Shown in pieces: positions 1 to 9,749 of a DNA stretch of 64,000 nucleotides; the stretch's first letter is position 1, and each line of letters begins with the position of its first letter. This stretch comes from Terebella lapidaria (lineage: Eukaryota; Annelida; Polychaeta; Terebellida; Terebellidae), in assembly GCA_949152475.1 (NCBI GenBank), contig OX424566.1:10377177-10441176 (forward strand), in the 5' to 3' direction. Below the pieces are notes generated by a model, which searched no databases, was not told the origin of the DNA, and saw nothing but the letters and a program-made list of their open reading frames with translations. Both the position numbers and the translations under genes were made by a program.

Positions 1-1
1 C

Positions 2-442
2 CTATCAACAGTTGGTGTCACTCCCGTAGCTTCTGCGGGTAACTCTGGCAGTGATGCCTGCTTCCAGGCGCCTGCCAATGTTGCTCCTGCTATCACAGTT
101 GGTGCTACTGACATCGAGGACAAGCCTGCATCCTTCACGAACTGGGGTGAGTGTGTGGACGTGTTCGCCCCTGGTGTTGACATCATGTCCTCGTGGCCAT
201 CGAGCACCACGATGTCTTTGAGTGGCACGTCGATGGCTGCACCTCATGTCACTGGTGCCGTGGCTATCGAGATGAGCAAGCGAATCTTACCGTCATCGGC
301 GGCAGAAATGCACGAATTCATCGTCAAAGGAGCCTCGAAGAACAAGATCAAGTCTAACCACGCTGGGTCACCCAACCTCATGCTCCATGTACCTTGTTGT
401 GACATCAGCAGGAAGGATGCTAAGCTGATTGGCAGGGACTGA
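2..442 (+). CDS. Proteinase K-like S8 serine protease, C-terminal part (5' end outside window)
   Basis: The frame is open from base 2 to the TGA at 440-442 (146 residues), so the start lies upstream of the window. The residues match the C-terminal half of the subtilisin S8 catalytic domain. The oxyanion-hole Asn sits in ASAGNSG (Asn codon 41-43), a segment of the type NWGECVDVFAPG follows, and the catalytic Ser is in GTSMAAPHV (Ser codon 230-232). The Asp and His of the triad would be upstream. By family, such enzymes are secreted endopeptidases made as zymogens. A GGTGAGT at about 144-150 resembles a splice donor, but the frame continues through it with family-conserved residues, so I read it as exon. 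The tail after the catalytic core is short (NLMLHVPCCD... then stop), as in proteinase K types, with no extra domain. Substrate and physiological role cannot be told. Confidence 0.9.
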   Translation, partial: LSTVGVTPVASAGNSGSDACFQAPANVAPAITVGATDIEDKPASFTNWGECVDVFAPGVDIMSSWPSSTTMSLSGTSMAAPHVTGAVAIEMSKRILPSSAAEMHEFIVKGASKNKIKSNHAGSPNLMLHVPCCDISRKDAKLIGRD

Positions 443-486
443 GGATCCTACAAACTGGCTCAGACTTATGTCTGTCTTCATTCCGA

Positions 487-492
487 AATAAA
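487..492 (+). terminator. Polyadenylation signal of the S8 protease gene
   Basis: AATAAA lies 45 bases after the protease stop codon, the only such hexamer in the first 100 bases of 3' flank. Position and spacing fit a short 3' UTR. The cleavage site is not identified. Confidence 0.6.
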
Positions 493-979
493 ATTAGAAG
501 CGAAAAGTTTGGTCTGTTCTGTGCATGCAGTGTATATTATTATTCAAGGAACGCAAGTTCCTGAAGGAAATTGCCTCCAGTCAAACTACCTCTTACATGT
601 GCATATTACATTGGTGTCTTGACCGGTTAATCATCAACAGTATACTCCAGTACATGCACGCTACTCCGCGACTGCCTGTAACATTATCATAAGACAAGTC
701 AAATTTCACAAGTCAATTTTTGCAGATATTAGATCTATGTTTCTGTCGACTTTAAATGTGATAATCAGTCCTCCCGATTCACCGTAAATATAATATCCTG
801 TTCTCCGAATTACCTCCCATTACCCTTAAACATGTTATTATTTCAAATGAGAATTTGGCACCATTTGAGAATCGAAAAGACGTCTCACATTTGATACTCA
901 TTTTCACTGCATTGAAATTGCTCTCGTCGCGGACTAAAGATCCGTGATCAAAACAATCTTTCGGCAGTGAAATGATTGT
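493..979. other. AT-rich spacer, nothing recognised
   Basis: Spacer between the protease 3' UTR and the 3' end of the non-LTR retrotransposon. I see no open frame, RNA gene or repeat structure. Confidence 0.5.
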
Positions 980-1130
980 GTATAACTTGTGTATACTTTA
1001 TTCATAATAGGCCTCCGGCCCACATGCATATATTATACCCAATTTCAAATTTGAGTTGAACGCAGTGCTGCAAGTACATGTATTACAATGTGTGAAATTT
1101 TGAGTGAGCATCAAGGGCATAGTACAAATA

Positions 1131-2882
1131 TTAGCTTAAATTGATAATACAACTTTTGTCTTTAGACCGCATTATCAATTTAAAATTAGTTTCCCAATTT
1201 AATTTTTCTTTAATATACATACTTATGTACTTATTTCTTAACTCAATATATTGTGGACATACCAACAGAAAGTGAATTTCATCTTCTATATGATTTACAC
1301 CGTTTCTAGTTTTACAGTAAGTACATAGACGTTCGTTTCTATCGAGGCCAACATACCTTTGCTTTTCAATAGCTAAATGATGATTTAGACATCTAAATCG
1401 GGTCAATGCTACATGATATTTCCAATGCAGATCTTCAAACAGATACATTTCAAATTCCGAGGAAGATTTAAACACACTGTACATATACAATTTTGGGGTA
1501 TTCGACAGATCTGAATGCCATTCCTGCAAGCTGCTATCTATTAATCGTTGCCTAAAATTGTACATAAAAAGCTCAACGTTTCCGACTCCTTGGTGCATCC
1601 ACACATCACCAAAACCATAACTGTACAACATACATCTGATATCAGTTGCCCAATTACTACAACCTAATTCGTCATAGAGTTTCAAGTTTTTATATAATAT
1701 GTTTCGAAGTTTATGATTCGTGTCACTAACAATGCGTAGCCAGTATTTTACACTTTTTAATTTGTATATAACCAATAGAGGCATGCGACCTAATTCTCCC
1801 AAAACCATTGCATTGCAAGTGTTATAAGAAACTGACAATACAAATTTACAAAATTTTCTTTGAACCATTTCCACTGAATCTCTGTTTTTAGTACCCCATA
1901 TTTCTGCCCCATACATCAAAACTGGAACTATCATTTTATCAAACAAATCCAAAGACAGCTTAGCTGATATTCCGTACTTTTTGATAAATTGTTTCAACAT
2001 AAACACTGCTCTCTCTGCTTGTGAAGCTAACGTTTTGATTGCAGTTGACCACACTAATCTAGAAGAAAATATTACACCCAAATATTTGTAATAGCTAACA
2101 ATCTCAATCTTCTGCCCGTCAAAATAGAAACATTCGTTGCGTCGTAAGTAACCTCCATTTCTGAACACCACAACCTTGGTTTTGGATAGATTTACCTTTA
2201 AACCGTGCTCATCACAAAAATCTCTTAAAGTATTTAGTTGAATTTGTAATCTGCCGACCGTGTCATTCATCAAACAAATGTCATCTGCATACAGGAGCAT
2301 ATATAGATCTTCGAAATTTTGATCAACTTGTACACTGGGACATCCGAGCCTTTTACACTTTAAAACTAATTCATTGATGTACAGAGCGAACAAAAACGGG
2401 CTAACCATACATCCTTGTCGTGTACCTACAGAGCATGAGAAGAAATTTGTTGTGCCATCGAAGGTTTTTACACACGATCTCATATTTTTATACATTGACC
2501 TGAAAATATTTATAATTTTACCGTGAATTCCACACGTCAGTAACCTATACCATAATACAGAATGAGGAACAGAGTCGAAAGCCCTTGAAAAGTCAACAAA
2601 TGCTACATAAAAGCGACCCCTGTTTTTACGTAAATATTTATGTATTATAGCATACAACGAGAATATGTGATCTGCAGTAGAACGTCCTTTTCTGTAGGCA
2701 CCCTGAGCATCATCTAATTTGTTGTTACTTTCACACCAGTACACGAGTCTATTGTTTAGTACTTTTGTAAAAATTTTACCAACACAACAAAGTAGTGAAA
2801 TACCACGGTAGTTTTTAACATCATCCTTCGGACCTTTCTTGTGTATCGGGCTTATGATGGCATCTGCCCATTTACTGGGAAA
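1131..2882 (-). pseudogene. LINE reverse transcriptase and C-terminal domain (downstream part of broken ORF2)
   Basis: The frame is open from about 2882 down to the stop at 1131; the first ATG is at 2744, but homology continues upstream of it, so that ATG is not a true start. Counting from that Met, reverse transcriptase motifs appear in order: DAQGAYRKGRST (about 12-23), motif A AFVDFSRAFDSV with Asp 51, motif B GTRQGCMVSPFLF (about 107-119), motif C YADD (152-155), motif D GLKVNLSKTK (181-190) and a YKYLGV motif. The C-terminal block has CTYC followed by His and LLVC, a Cys-His array seen at the end of many LINE ORF2 proteins. It would copy element RNA at the nicked target. The catalytic residues are intact, but the frame is cut off from its endonuclease by a one-base shift near 2878-2883. 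Confidence 0.88.
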
Positions 2883-4129
2883 TATTCCAGTACCAATATT
2901 ACATTAAATAACGTACAAAGATAAGGTACAATAACATCTTTGGCACATATAAAAAACTCATACGGAATACCATCGACTCCGGGTTTTTTACCATTCGATA
3001 AACAATTTATAACATTCATGATTTCGCCAGTTTCAATCGGCGCATTTAAATAATCTGGTTCTTCATTCACACATTTATCACATTCTAGATCATGTTCACA
3101 CAAATATTCATGTACAATACTATTGAAATTTTCATCTATGACAGGTTGATCATTAAGCAAATCCTGAAAATATGATTCCCACCTCGATTTTGAGATCGAT
3201 TTATCAACACATGCTTTTATAGTTAAACTCTTCATATAAGACCAAACATCTTTGTTACACTGCACAGCTTCTCGTAAATTACCATACAGCTCTTTCTCAT
3301 ACACATGTCTTTTCTTACGACATAGTGTTTTAAAAGACTTTTTTGCACTTAAATATTCATCCAGAGAAGGTTGTGATCTGTTTACTCTGTAATTTTTTAA
3401 CATGATTTGCTTTTTACATTTTGCACTTTCACATTCTGTATCCCACCACATTGAATGTTTACTCCTTTTGTTTTTATTTACATGTACCCCGACATCTGAC
3501 CTATATTTCATTGACTCAGCGGCCCGCTGTACCATGTCAAGCAAACACGCCAGTGCTGCATTCACATCTCTATTACCAATATGTGTGATAAATGTGTCGC
3601 GGTACATGCTAGTACAGCTCAGCTCTGTATTTAGAAGGCTGAGGTATTCGTCACGCTTGTCTGGGTTCCAGCCAAACTGGGCCGGCATTGCTTGGCCTTG
3701 ACCTCCAGGTACATGACGAGGTGTGGGCGGACATGGTTCATCACACACACCGGTAAACAAACAAGTCACCGGGAAATGATCAGACTCATCCCGGCTAGAA
3801 ACAGAAAAATCGGATACACTAGGGAAAAGCTGCGACGACACCAGTATATAATCTACGACGCTTTGTCCCGAGGTAGAACAAAATGTGAATTCACCAAATT
3901 TGTCACTTTCATACCTTCCATTCAACATATGCACATTGCATTGTACACATAAATCAATTAGGCTCAAACCAAAAGCGTTTACCTCCGTATCTCTAGATTT
4001 CCTAGGCATAGAGAAAGTATCAGGCTCCCACCAATTTGGGTACGAATTATATTTGGTATTTGTTGTCATGGCGAGGCCATACTTGTTAGAAGGTTTTTTT
4101 CTTACATCACCAGGAAGAGAACAAATTAT
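2852..4129 (-). pseudogene. LINE endonuclease C-terminal part, linker and RT fingers (upstream part of broken ORF2)
   Basis: The frame is open from 4129; the first ATG is at 4069 but lies inside the endonuclease, so it is not a real start. The segment SVVDYILVSS and, further on, DESDHFPV match the last motifs of the exonuclease-endonuclease-phosphatase fold, whose Asp and His residues are catalytic. The Glu and first Asp motifs are missing through 5' truncation. A lysine/cysteine-rich linker follows, then NGKKPGVDGIPYEFF, the start of the reverse transcriptase fingers. The protein leaves frame just after LEYFP, at a T/C run near 2878-2883, where the next frame continues the same family sequence. 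This points to loss of a single base. The copy cannot make a functional ORF2 protein. Confidence 0.85.
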
Positions 4130-4194
4130 TTATTATTACAATTATCGCCACAAAGAAAATCCACAGTTTGTACAATTATCGCCGCCGTGGTAAT

Positions 4195-4305
4195 TATTTT
4201 GACTGGAGCAGAAATGTTTCGGTTGCGGCAACAAACATTTTCATTGCGACCAAAATGTTTCAGTTGCGGCATCAACTTTTTTCGTTGCGGTGAAAATGGA
4301 TTATC
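4195..4305. repeat. Short degenerate tandem repeat (about 30 bp, GTTGCGGCAACAAA-like)
   Basis: About three imperfect copies of AATGTTTC(G/A)GTTGCGGC(A)... follow one another here. A simple local repeat beside the truncated end of the LINE. No function is apparent. Confidence 0.55.
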
Positions 4306-5054
4306 GGGTTGAACAGACTATTTATTCTTGGCATTTAAGGTGTGATTGCATGTAACTTACCGGTGACTGCACTGAGGCACTTTTCCATTGACTTATAATG
4401 TGAAAGTTAAGGTAACAAAATCGCCAAAACAATACAATCCTCTGACCAAAAACTTGGCTAGCACACATACATATACTCATGGATGATGAACCGAGACATG
4501 GTTTCATAAATGATATCACGAAAGCTGTGCAATTTGATGATTAGATAAATCATTTTATACGTTTCACCAAAACGAAGATTCGAGTGTTCTGCTTGACAAG
4601 CACTGGCAGTTGCATATATTTATTCCTTGTTGTCGTCAAAATAATGAGAATATCTAGGGCTATACTTTCTGTGAGATGAATACAATGAGCTGAACATTCA
4701 TAATCCCAAACACCTCGGTGCACCCGAGTGCAAATCACCTGTGAGTTTTACTGGCCTCACTAGCTATTTGCTGCACAACCTAATCCTTTCGCTCGCCCTG
4801 TTGTGAGTGTATTTTGTAGACTGAGAAATAGGTCGGAAAATGACATATGAAAACGATGAATTTAACAAATTTAACATTGCTTAGTAAGAAACAGAGTCTC
4901 GGTTAGTAATCCTTGATGGCTAACAATAAGAAAGGCAAAGTTTCACGTTGATTGGAAGTGTATAAATTCATGAATTTGTTACCTTTATATTTACATTATA
5001 AGTGAATGGACAGCTGGTCACTGCCAGGTTTATGACGATCACATGCAATCAATC
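4306..5054. other. Spacer, nothing recognised
   Basis: AT-rich sequence with only short chance frames. No domain, tRNA or inverted repeat was seen. Confidence 0.45.
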
Positions 5055-5476
5055 CTTAATTCAATGTTAAACTGAGCAACTTCGGATGTGCGTTTCACCT
5101 TTCCCCAAAAAAAATTGGGACATGGCGGTTGATAGGATATGACAGTATAATCATAATCATTCAGAAAACTCTATGTCACTACAGAGCATGATAATACCAG
5201 TTTTCCATGAAATCACGCTGAACAGGACCTCTGCCAATTTAGCCCGTTTTTCTGATGGCAATTGCCAACCTAGCATGCATACAGTAAAACCTTTCTCTAT
5301 TCGAAAAATACCATCGGAATTTCTGCTTTTCCCAAAACCAGACTTCGATGTTGCTTCGATGTTGCTTCGCGTTGTCGCCCTAGGCAACCATAGATCTACA
5401 TCTGGCGACATGACGTCACTTAAAACAGAATCCTCAACATGTGAGGCTTGCCCAAGTCTATTCATGGTTTGTAGCC
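5055..5476 (-). repeat. Diverged, inverted dispersed relative of the 1349-bp satellite monomer
   Basis: Read on the minus strand, this stretch aligns almost end to end with the first roughly 425 bases of each monomer in the 39-64 kb array. Shared words include GAGGATTC(T/C)GTTTTAAG, CTATGGTTGCCTAGGG, GACAACGCGAAGC, GTCTGGTTTTGGGAAAAGC and GGAAAGGTGAAACGCAC. It carries many substitutions and several small indels. One is a local duplication of GAAGCAACATC that replaces a segment of the monomer. Similarity begins at GG-TA-AA-CC (near 5476) and ends near AACATTGA(A/T)TTAA (near 5055). The 102-codon minus-strand frame inside it is a by-product of the repeat; I see no known domain. Confidence 0.85.
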
Positions 5477-6360
5477 TATCGCCCAGAAGTTCGATGGGTC
5501 GAAATAAACCCGTACGTTTTTTGTTCTTACCTAGTTCCTGGCACTCCGTACGGTACGATGCGGTGATGACATTGTACTAGGAAAAATTCATACATGATGC
5601 ATTGTACTCGTTGGTTGGTTCAACATATATGGTACTACAAGTAACCTACAGTGGAGAGAATTATGTTTGTGGCCAGCGGAAATATGTTGGGATGGGAAAG
5701 TTTTCGTGATTAATAATCTTTCTTTAATAAACAAAAAAGAACATATCTATCGATGTATATCCGAGCACAGACATTCAATGGTTTTAATGATGCCCAATGT
5801 TTTGGATCAAATTGATAGTTTATGCGTCTATTTTGGTGTAAAAAAAAAACATTTGTCATCACATTTTATCACTTTTATATCTTAAACTATAAAAATTGGC
5901 AACCTTTCGTAATTGTTCTGTCAACATCAGAAATTTAGCTCAATATTTTTGTTGCGCTACTATATGCGTATGCATTTCGGTAAATCAACAAATATCGCAA
6001 AGCTCTCAGAGTATTTGCGTTTATTCACAAGATTAAAATGTAAAACCTCATGGAAACAATCAGAAATATTATTTTTGAAAGTGCTGTTATACTTTTGTTG
6101 AGATTACTGTATTTAACAAAGGATAGCAGCATGAGCAGGACCGGGCCCACTCACATCTACCCTCCGTGGATCTCATTTTAGGCAAACTTAGAAGACCAGC
6201 GCGAGGCGTTGGCCAATAACCAACCAACATGGCATAAATTTACTTAAATTAAAACGCTGAAAGATTGACTTGTTTCAGATTGATTCGGCTTAGTCTGTAT
6301 AGGGTTGATTATAGCAGCCAAAGCGACATAAATTGTTTATTTTTTCTTTTTATTTCGCCC
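5477..6360. other. Spacer, nothing recognised
   Basis: AT-rich non-coding sequence with short chance frames only, ending in a run of C at 6367-6383. No gene supported. Confidence 0.4.
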
Positions 6361-8555
6361 AGCCAACCCCCCCCCCCCCCCCCATGGGGAAGCATAAAAT
6401 ACATATAACAACATAGAGAGGCCTATCCAATCGAATTAGTCACGTATGCTTTTGAACTGTGAATGAATCATGGGCCCCGTGTATCGCTCTTCATGCCTAG
6501 CATCTGCGATTCTACTTGTCCTAATGTTAGGGGTTTGTAACGTTTTGACTGACCAAACCCATAACCTCAAATTTTGGGCCGTCCAGACGATGTTGACTCT
6601 ATGATTAAGACTTTGATCATTGAATAACCTTGTAGTGTGTTGGAACATTATGACTAAACAATCTCCTAACCCTAGGACTTTGCTAACTCTCTTGGTGTTT
6701 CTTTCATGAAAACTTCATGATCATGTTCCTAATCTTGACCAAGGCCTGGCCACTGGGTGAGTAGGACCGGGACACCAATTATTCTTTTCTTTGTCATGTG
6801 CGTCCGCTGTTTCACACCAAAACATTATATGTTCCAGCATAAAATGACACTAACTCCCTAACAAAATACATAATGTCAGAAAACACGTTTTGCCTCGTAT
6901 TAGTAATGATATGAGCTCAGATGATGTTGGGGTACTCTAGTCCCGGTCAAACTGACTAAGTTTTGTTCACCGGGACACCGTATCCAGATCGAGTGGGACA
7001 TTCTAATTTTTTTTTCTCAAAATGTATGTAGCGTTATGACGTGGTGTGCGCGAGTAGTGACACGACGGTTATGATGCTGCAGTGTGGGCGGATTTTGAGA
7101 CATTCGGTGACACTCCAGTAGTGGGGTATACCCTTTATCGTGGGGTCGCCGAACCCTACATGTATGTCACAGCTATTATTAAATCTAGTACCATTTATTT
7201 CACCAGCTATATTTGACAATTACTAAATGTACTTTATTCCAAATGAATAAACGTCAAGGAAATGCCGATGTAGGGTACTAGCCTATCAACGATCTAGCCT
7301 AATTACTGAATTCTAAACTTTAACGTCTTAGACACTAGGTAGGCCTATTTTGAACAATGTTAAAGAGTTGGTTCGCATGGGTGAAAATAAGATTATGCGA
7401 GGACTTAGTATTTTTCAAATACAGATCTCACAAATTATTTACCCAGGGGGTACACATGTGGCGGCTACTGGGGTACACATGTGAATGGCTAATGGCTGCA
7501 TGGCAGCTACTGGCTGCTGAGTGACTACTGGCAGCAGGTTCGCTACTAGCGGTGACTGGCAGCAGGGCAGTTACTGGCAGCTGAGCGGCTACTGGTCGCT
7601 GAGTGGCTACTGATGGCTGAGTGGCTATTGCAGGCGGCTACTGATGGCAGGGCAGCTACTGACGGCTGATTGGGTACTGGTGGTGGGGCAGCTATAGCTG
7701 AGCGGCTACTGGCAGCTGGGCAGCTACTGGCTGCTGAGTGGCTACTGACAGCCAGGCAGCTACTGGCTGTTGAGTGGTTACGGGCAGCCGGGCAGGTACT
7801 GGCCGCTGAGCGGCTACTAGCAGCTGAGCTCAAATGATCACCTGAAGCGCCTGAATATGGATGTATCTGGGGGTTGCATTGCAGCCCCCTTTTGGAAAGT
7901 TTTTTTCCCCTTACATAATTATGCTAGCTACATGCGCTCACCCAGAATAGGTTTAGGCTTAGCCACAGCCTAAACCACAGCCTAAACGGTCTCCGAAGCG
8001 CTCCCACTGATTTCTAGGTTGGAGAGAGCCATTGCTGGAGCTAGGCCTAGGCCCCACTGCCCACATTCAGAATAACTTTTCTGATTACAGAAGTGAAAGC
8101 GCATGTCCCGCTTAATCTGACAACCATCTGTCCCGGTCAATACATCACATTCAGGTCGAGCGGGACACCTACACTTTATCCCCCATTATCGCCCAAACAG
8201 ACTCGGCAACAATAGCCAGCCAAATGACACCAACAACATTTAGCATGCTGCAATATTAAAGTGGTATGGGGTCTGAAACAATGAATCCCTGGGTTTAGAA
8301 ATCTTATGAAAAATAGCACACTATTTTTATTAAGCACGTGATCACGAATGCGATTTCTAATATCCCAAACTTCTGACGCGATTTAGTGCACGTGGTTCTA
8401 ATTCCCGCCAGTGATCCAAAAGGCAGGTGGACGTGCATCGCCACCTGGTGGCAGCGATTGAAGCATTTCTATGCCACACCGCATTATGCGCGATACCACG
8501 TGGGACTCCCAACAATAGATGTCCCGGTCAATCTGATGTCCCGGTTGAGCTGAAC
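6136..8555. repeat. Scattered GACCGGGACA / TGTCCCGGTCAA motif
   Basis: A word of the type TGTCCCGGTCAA or its complement recurs in this otherwise unremarkable 2.4 kb. Copies lie near 6138, 6762, 6942, 6970, 7000 (GTGGGACA), 8105, 8130, 8155, 8520 and 8535, often paired as TCCCGGTCAA...GTCGAGCGGGACA. The sequence between copies is not itself repeated. It could be the debris of an old tandem repeat or clustered protein-binding sites; I cannot tell which. Confidence 0.4.
7440..7825. repeat. Minisatellite of about 15/30-bp GC(A/T)G...GCTACTG units
   Basis: About two dozen degenerate copies of GCTGAGTGGCTACTG and GCAGGGCAGCTACTGG alternate across the interval. On the minus strand this gives a low-complexity frame of Ser/Ala/His repeats (SSHSAASSCPAASSRSA-like), which I do not regard as a gene. 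The copies are too diverged for recent expansion. Confidence 0.8.
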
Positions 8556-9263
8556 TGACCCTACTTTATATGGGGACTCCATACTGATGAATTTATCTGT
8601 TTGTACCACTGTGACTTCTAATACACCCAATTTCGTTGAAAGCTTTACTGACGGTAATGGTTTTCCCACTCGTAACCCGCATGTTAACACAAGCACGTCA
8701 TGTATAATAAAATTGGAATTATATAATTGTAGCATTTTTAGTGACAGTAAACGCCCGTCCCCTCCCGCACACATCTCCATGACAACTCGCCCACGCATAT
8801 TCTACACACCACGCTAAATATAACCACTACACGATCACTGCCTGGACAAAACATACAAAACCACGAATAACCACGCGGCCCCCAAACAAGGCAAACACAG
8901 GTCAAACAGCTCACACCTTCAGCCCCGTCCAATCAAATAATTCGACCCCAGTACACCGGCCTTGACCTTCACATGCACATACTCATTTACATAGACATCA
9001 CATGCACAGCATTCAGACTCAAACATGTCTCGACGCGTACCGTGATCCCGGTGAGATCAGCACATATCAGCACATACATAGCCAATGACACAACTCCGCT
9101 CACACTTGGCGGGAAAATACATGTACTCTGTCCCACGGCCCCGCAAATCTGGGCAGTTGAGAAGAAGCAGTGACAGTGAACAGCCGTATTTCGATAGTGG
9201 CCGTGTTCGTTCAAAAGAATATATATGAACTGGATATAAACTGTAATATATAGAAGAAGGACT
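7826..9263. other. Spacer, no gene recognised
   Basis: Contains only short overlapping chance frames on both strands. At 9228-9268 it includes one copy of a short GGATATAAAC...GAAGGACTATACT unit. Another copy lies just beyond the LTR element (about 14928-14971), so the element inserted into a small pre-existing tandem duplication. Confidence 0.45.
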
Positions 9264-9268
9264 ATACT
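9264..9268. repeat. Target-site duplication ATACT (left)
   Basis: ATACT abuts the left LTR and is repeated at 14914-14918 beside the right LTR. A 5-bp duplication is normal for Ty3-type integrases and fixes the element borders. Confidence 0.85.
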
Positions 9269-9656
9269 AGAGAATAACCCGTAGGCATTTCATGTGCTTT
9301 TATTCCGTCGTCATGACACACATTGGCAGAATGATACAACTGAAACAATAGAGCAAAATGAACACACAAAAGCTGATGACACACACTATGAACACAGTAA
9401 AGGAGAAGAGGTAAAACCATTACCAGATAATCTGTATCATGTACATACCACACAGAATGTCCATAAAGTCTTGTAACATTTTTATATAACACATGTATCC
9501 ATTGTTATTTAACATGTCCCTTCCAGTCACACCAGCAGCCACGCTATGAAGTGACCACTCACTGTTATATCAGTCTGCAGTGCTTGGTCTACCTGTGAAA
9601 GCCACTGGATTACACGGTCCAGTGGAGGCCATGCCCTGTCATGCATATTTCTCTAT
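9269..9656 (-). repeat. 3' LTR of the Ty3-type element
   Basis: 388 bp, 99 percent identical to 14526-14913. In the sense (minus) direction it has TATATAAA (plus-strand 9481-9488), as expected for the U3 promoter, and AATAAA (plus-strand 9299-9304) near the end, as expected for R/U5 processing. The short frames inside it are not genes. Confidence 0.95.
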
Positions 9657-9749
9657 CTCCCCCCAAGTCCTGGAATATGCGCGTTTCACGTGAAATATGA
9701 TGGGACTGATGACTTTTATCCCGCTGTATATATGATGGCATGCAGTGCT

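Larger units (their letters stand above)
980..4130 (-). mobile_element. Non-LTR (LINE) retrotransposon, 5'-truncated and frameshifted
   Basis: Read on the minus strand, the segment holds the C-terminal part of an apurinic-type endonuclease, a linker, a complete reverse transcriptase and a cysteine/histidine C-terminal domain. A 3' UTR follows with AATAAA (plus-strand 997-1002) and an AT-rich tail of short near-repeats (GTGTATAACTTGTGTATAC). The N-terminal half of the endonuclease and any ORF1 are missing; the open frame stops at 4130, so the copy is 5'-truncated, as is usual for target-primed insertions. The domain order and C-terminal Cys/His block resemble Jockey/CR1-group LINEs; the clade is an inference. 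Target-site duplications were not found, so both outer borders are approximate. Confidence 0.85.

Noticed and set aside
142..150. Splice donor within the protease exon
   Set aside because: The frame continues through it with residues conserved in the S8 family.
5157..5580. Two opposing 100-135-codon frames as genes
   Set aside because: They coincide with the diverged satellite-related repeat and have no domain.
7546..7833. Ser/Ala-rich 95-codon frame
   Set aside because: It is the translation of the minisatellite.
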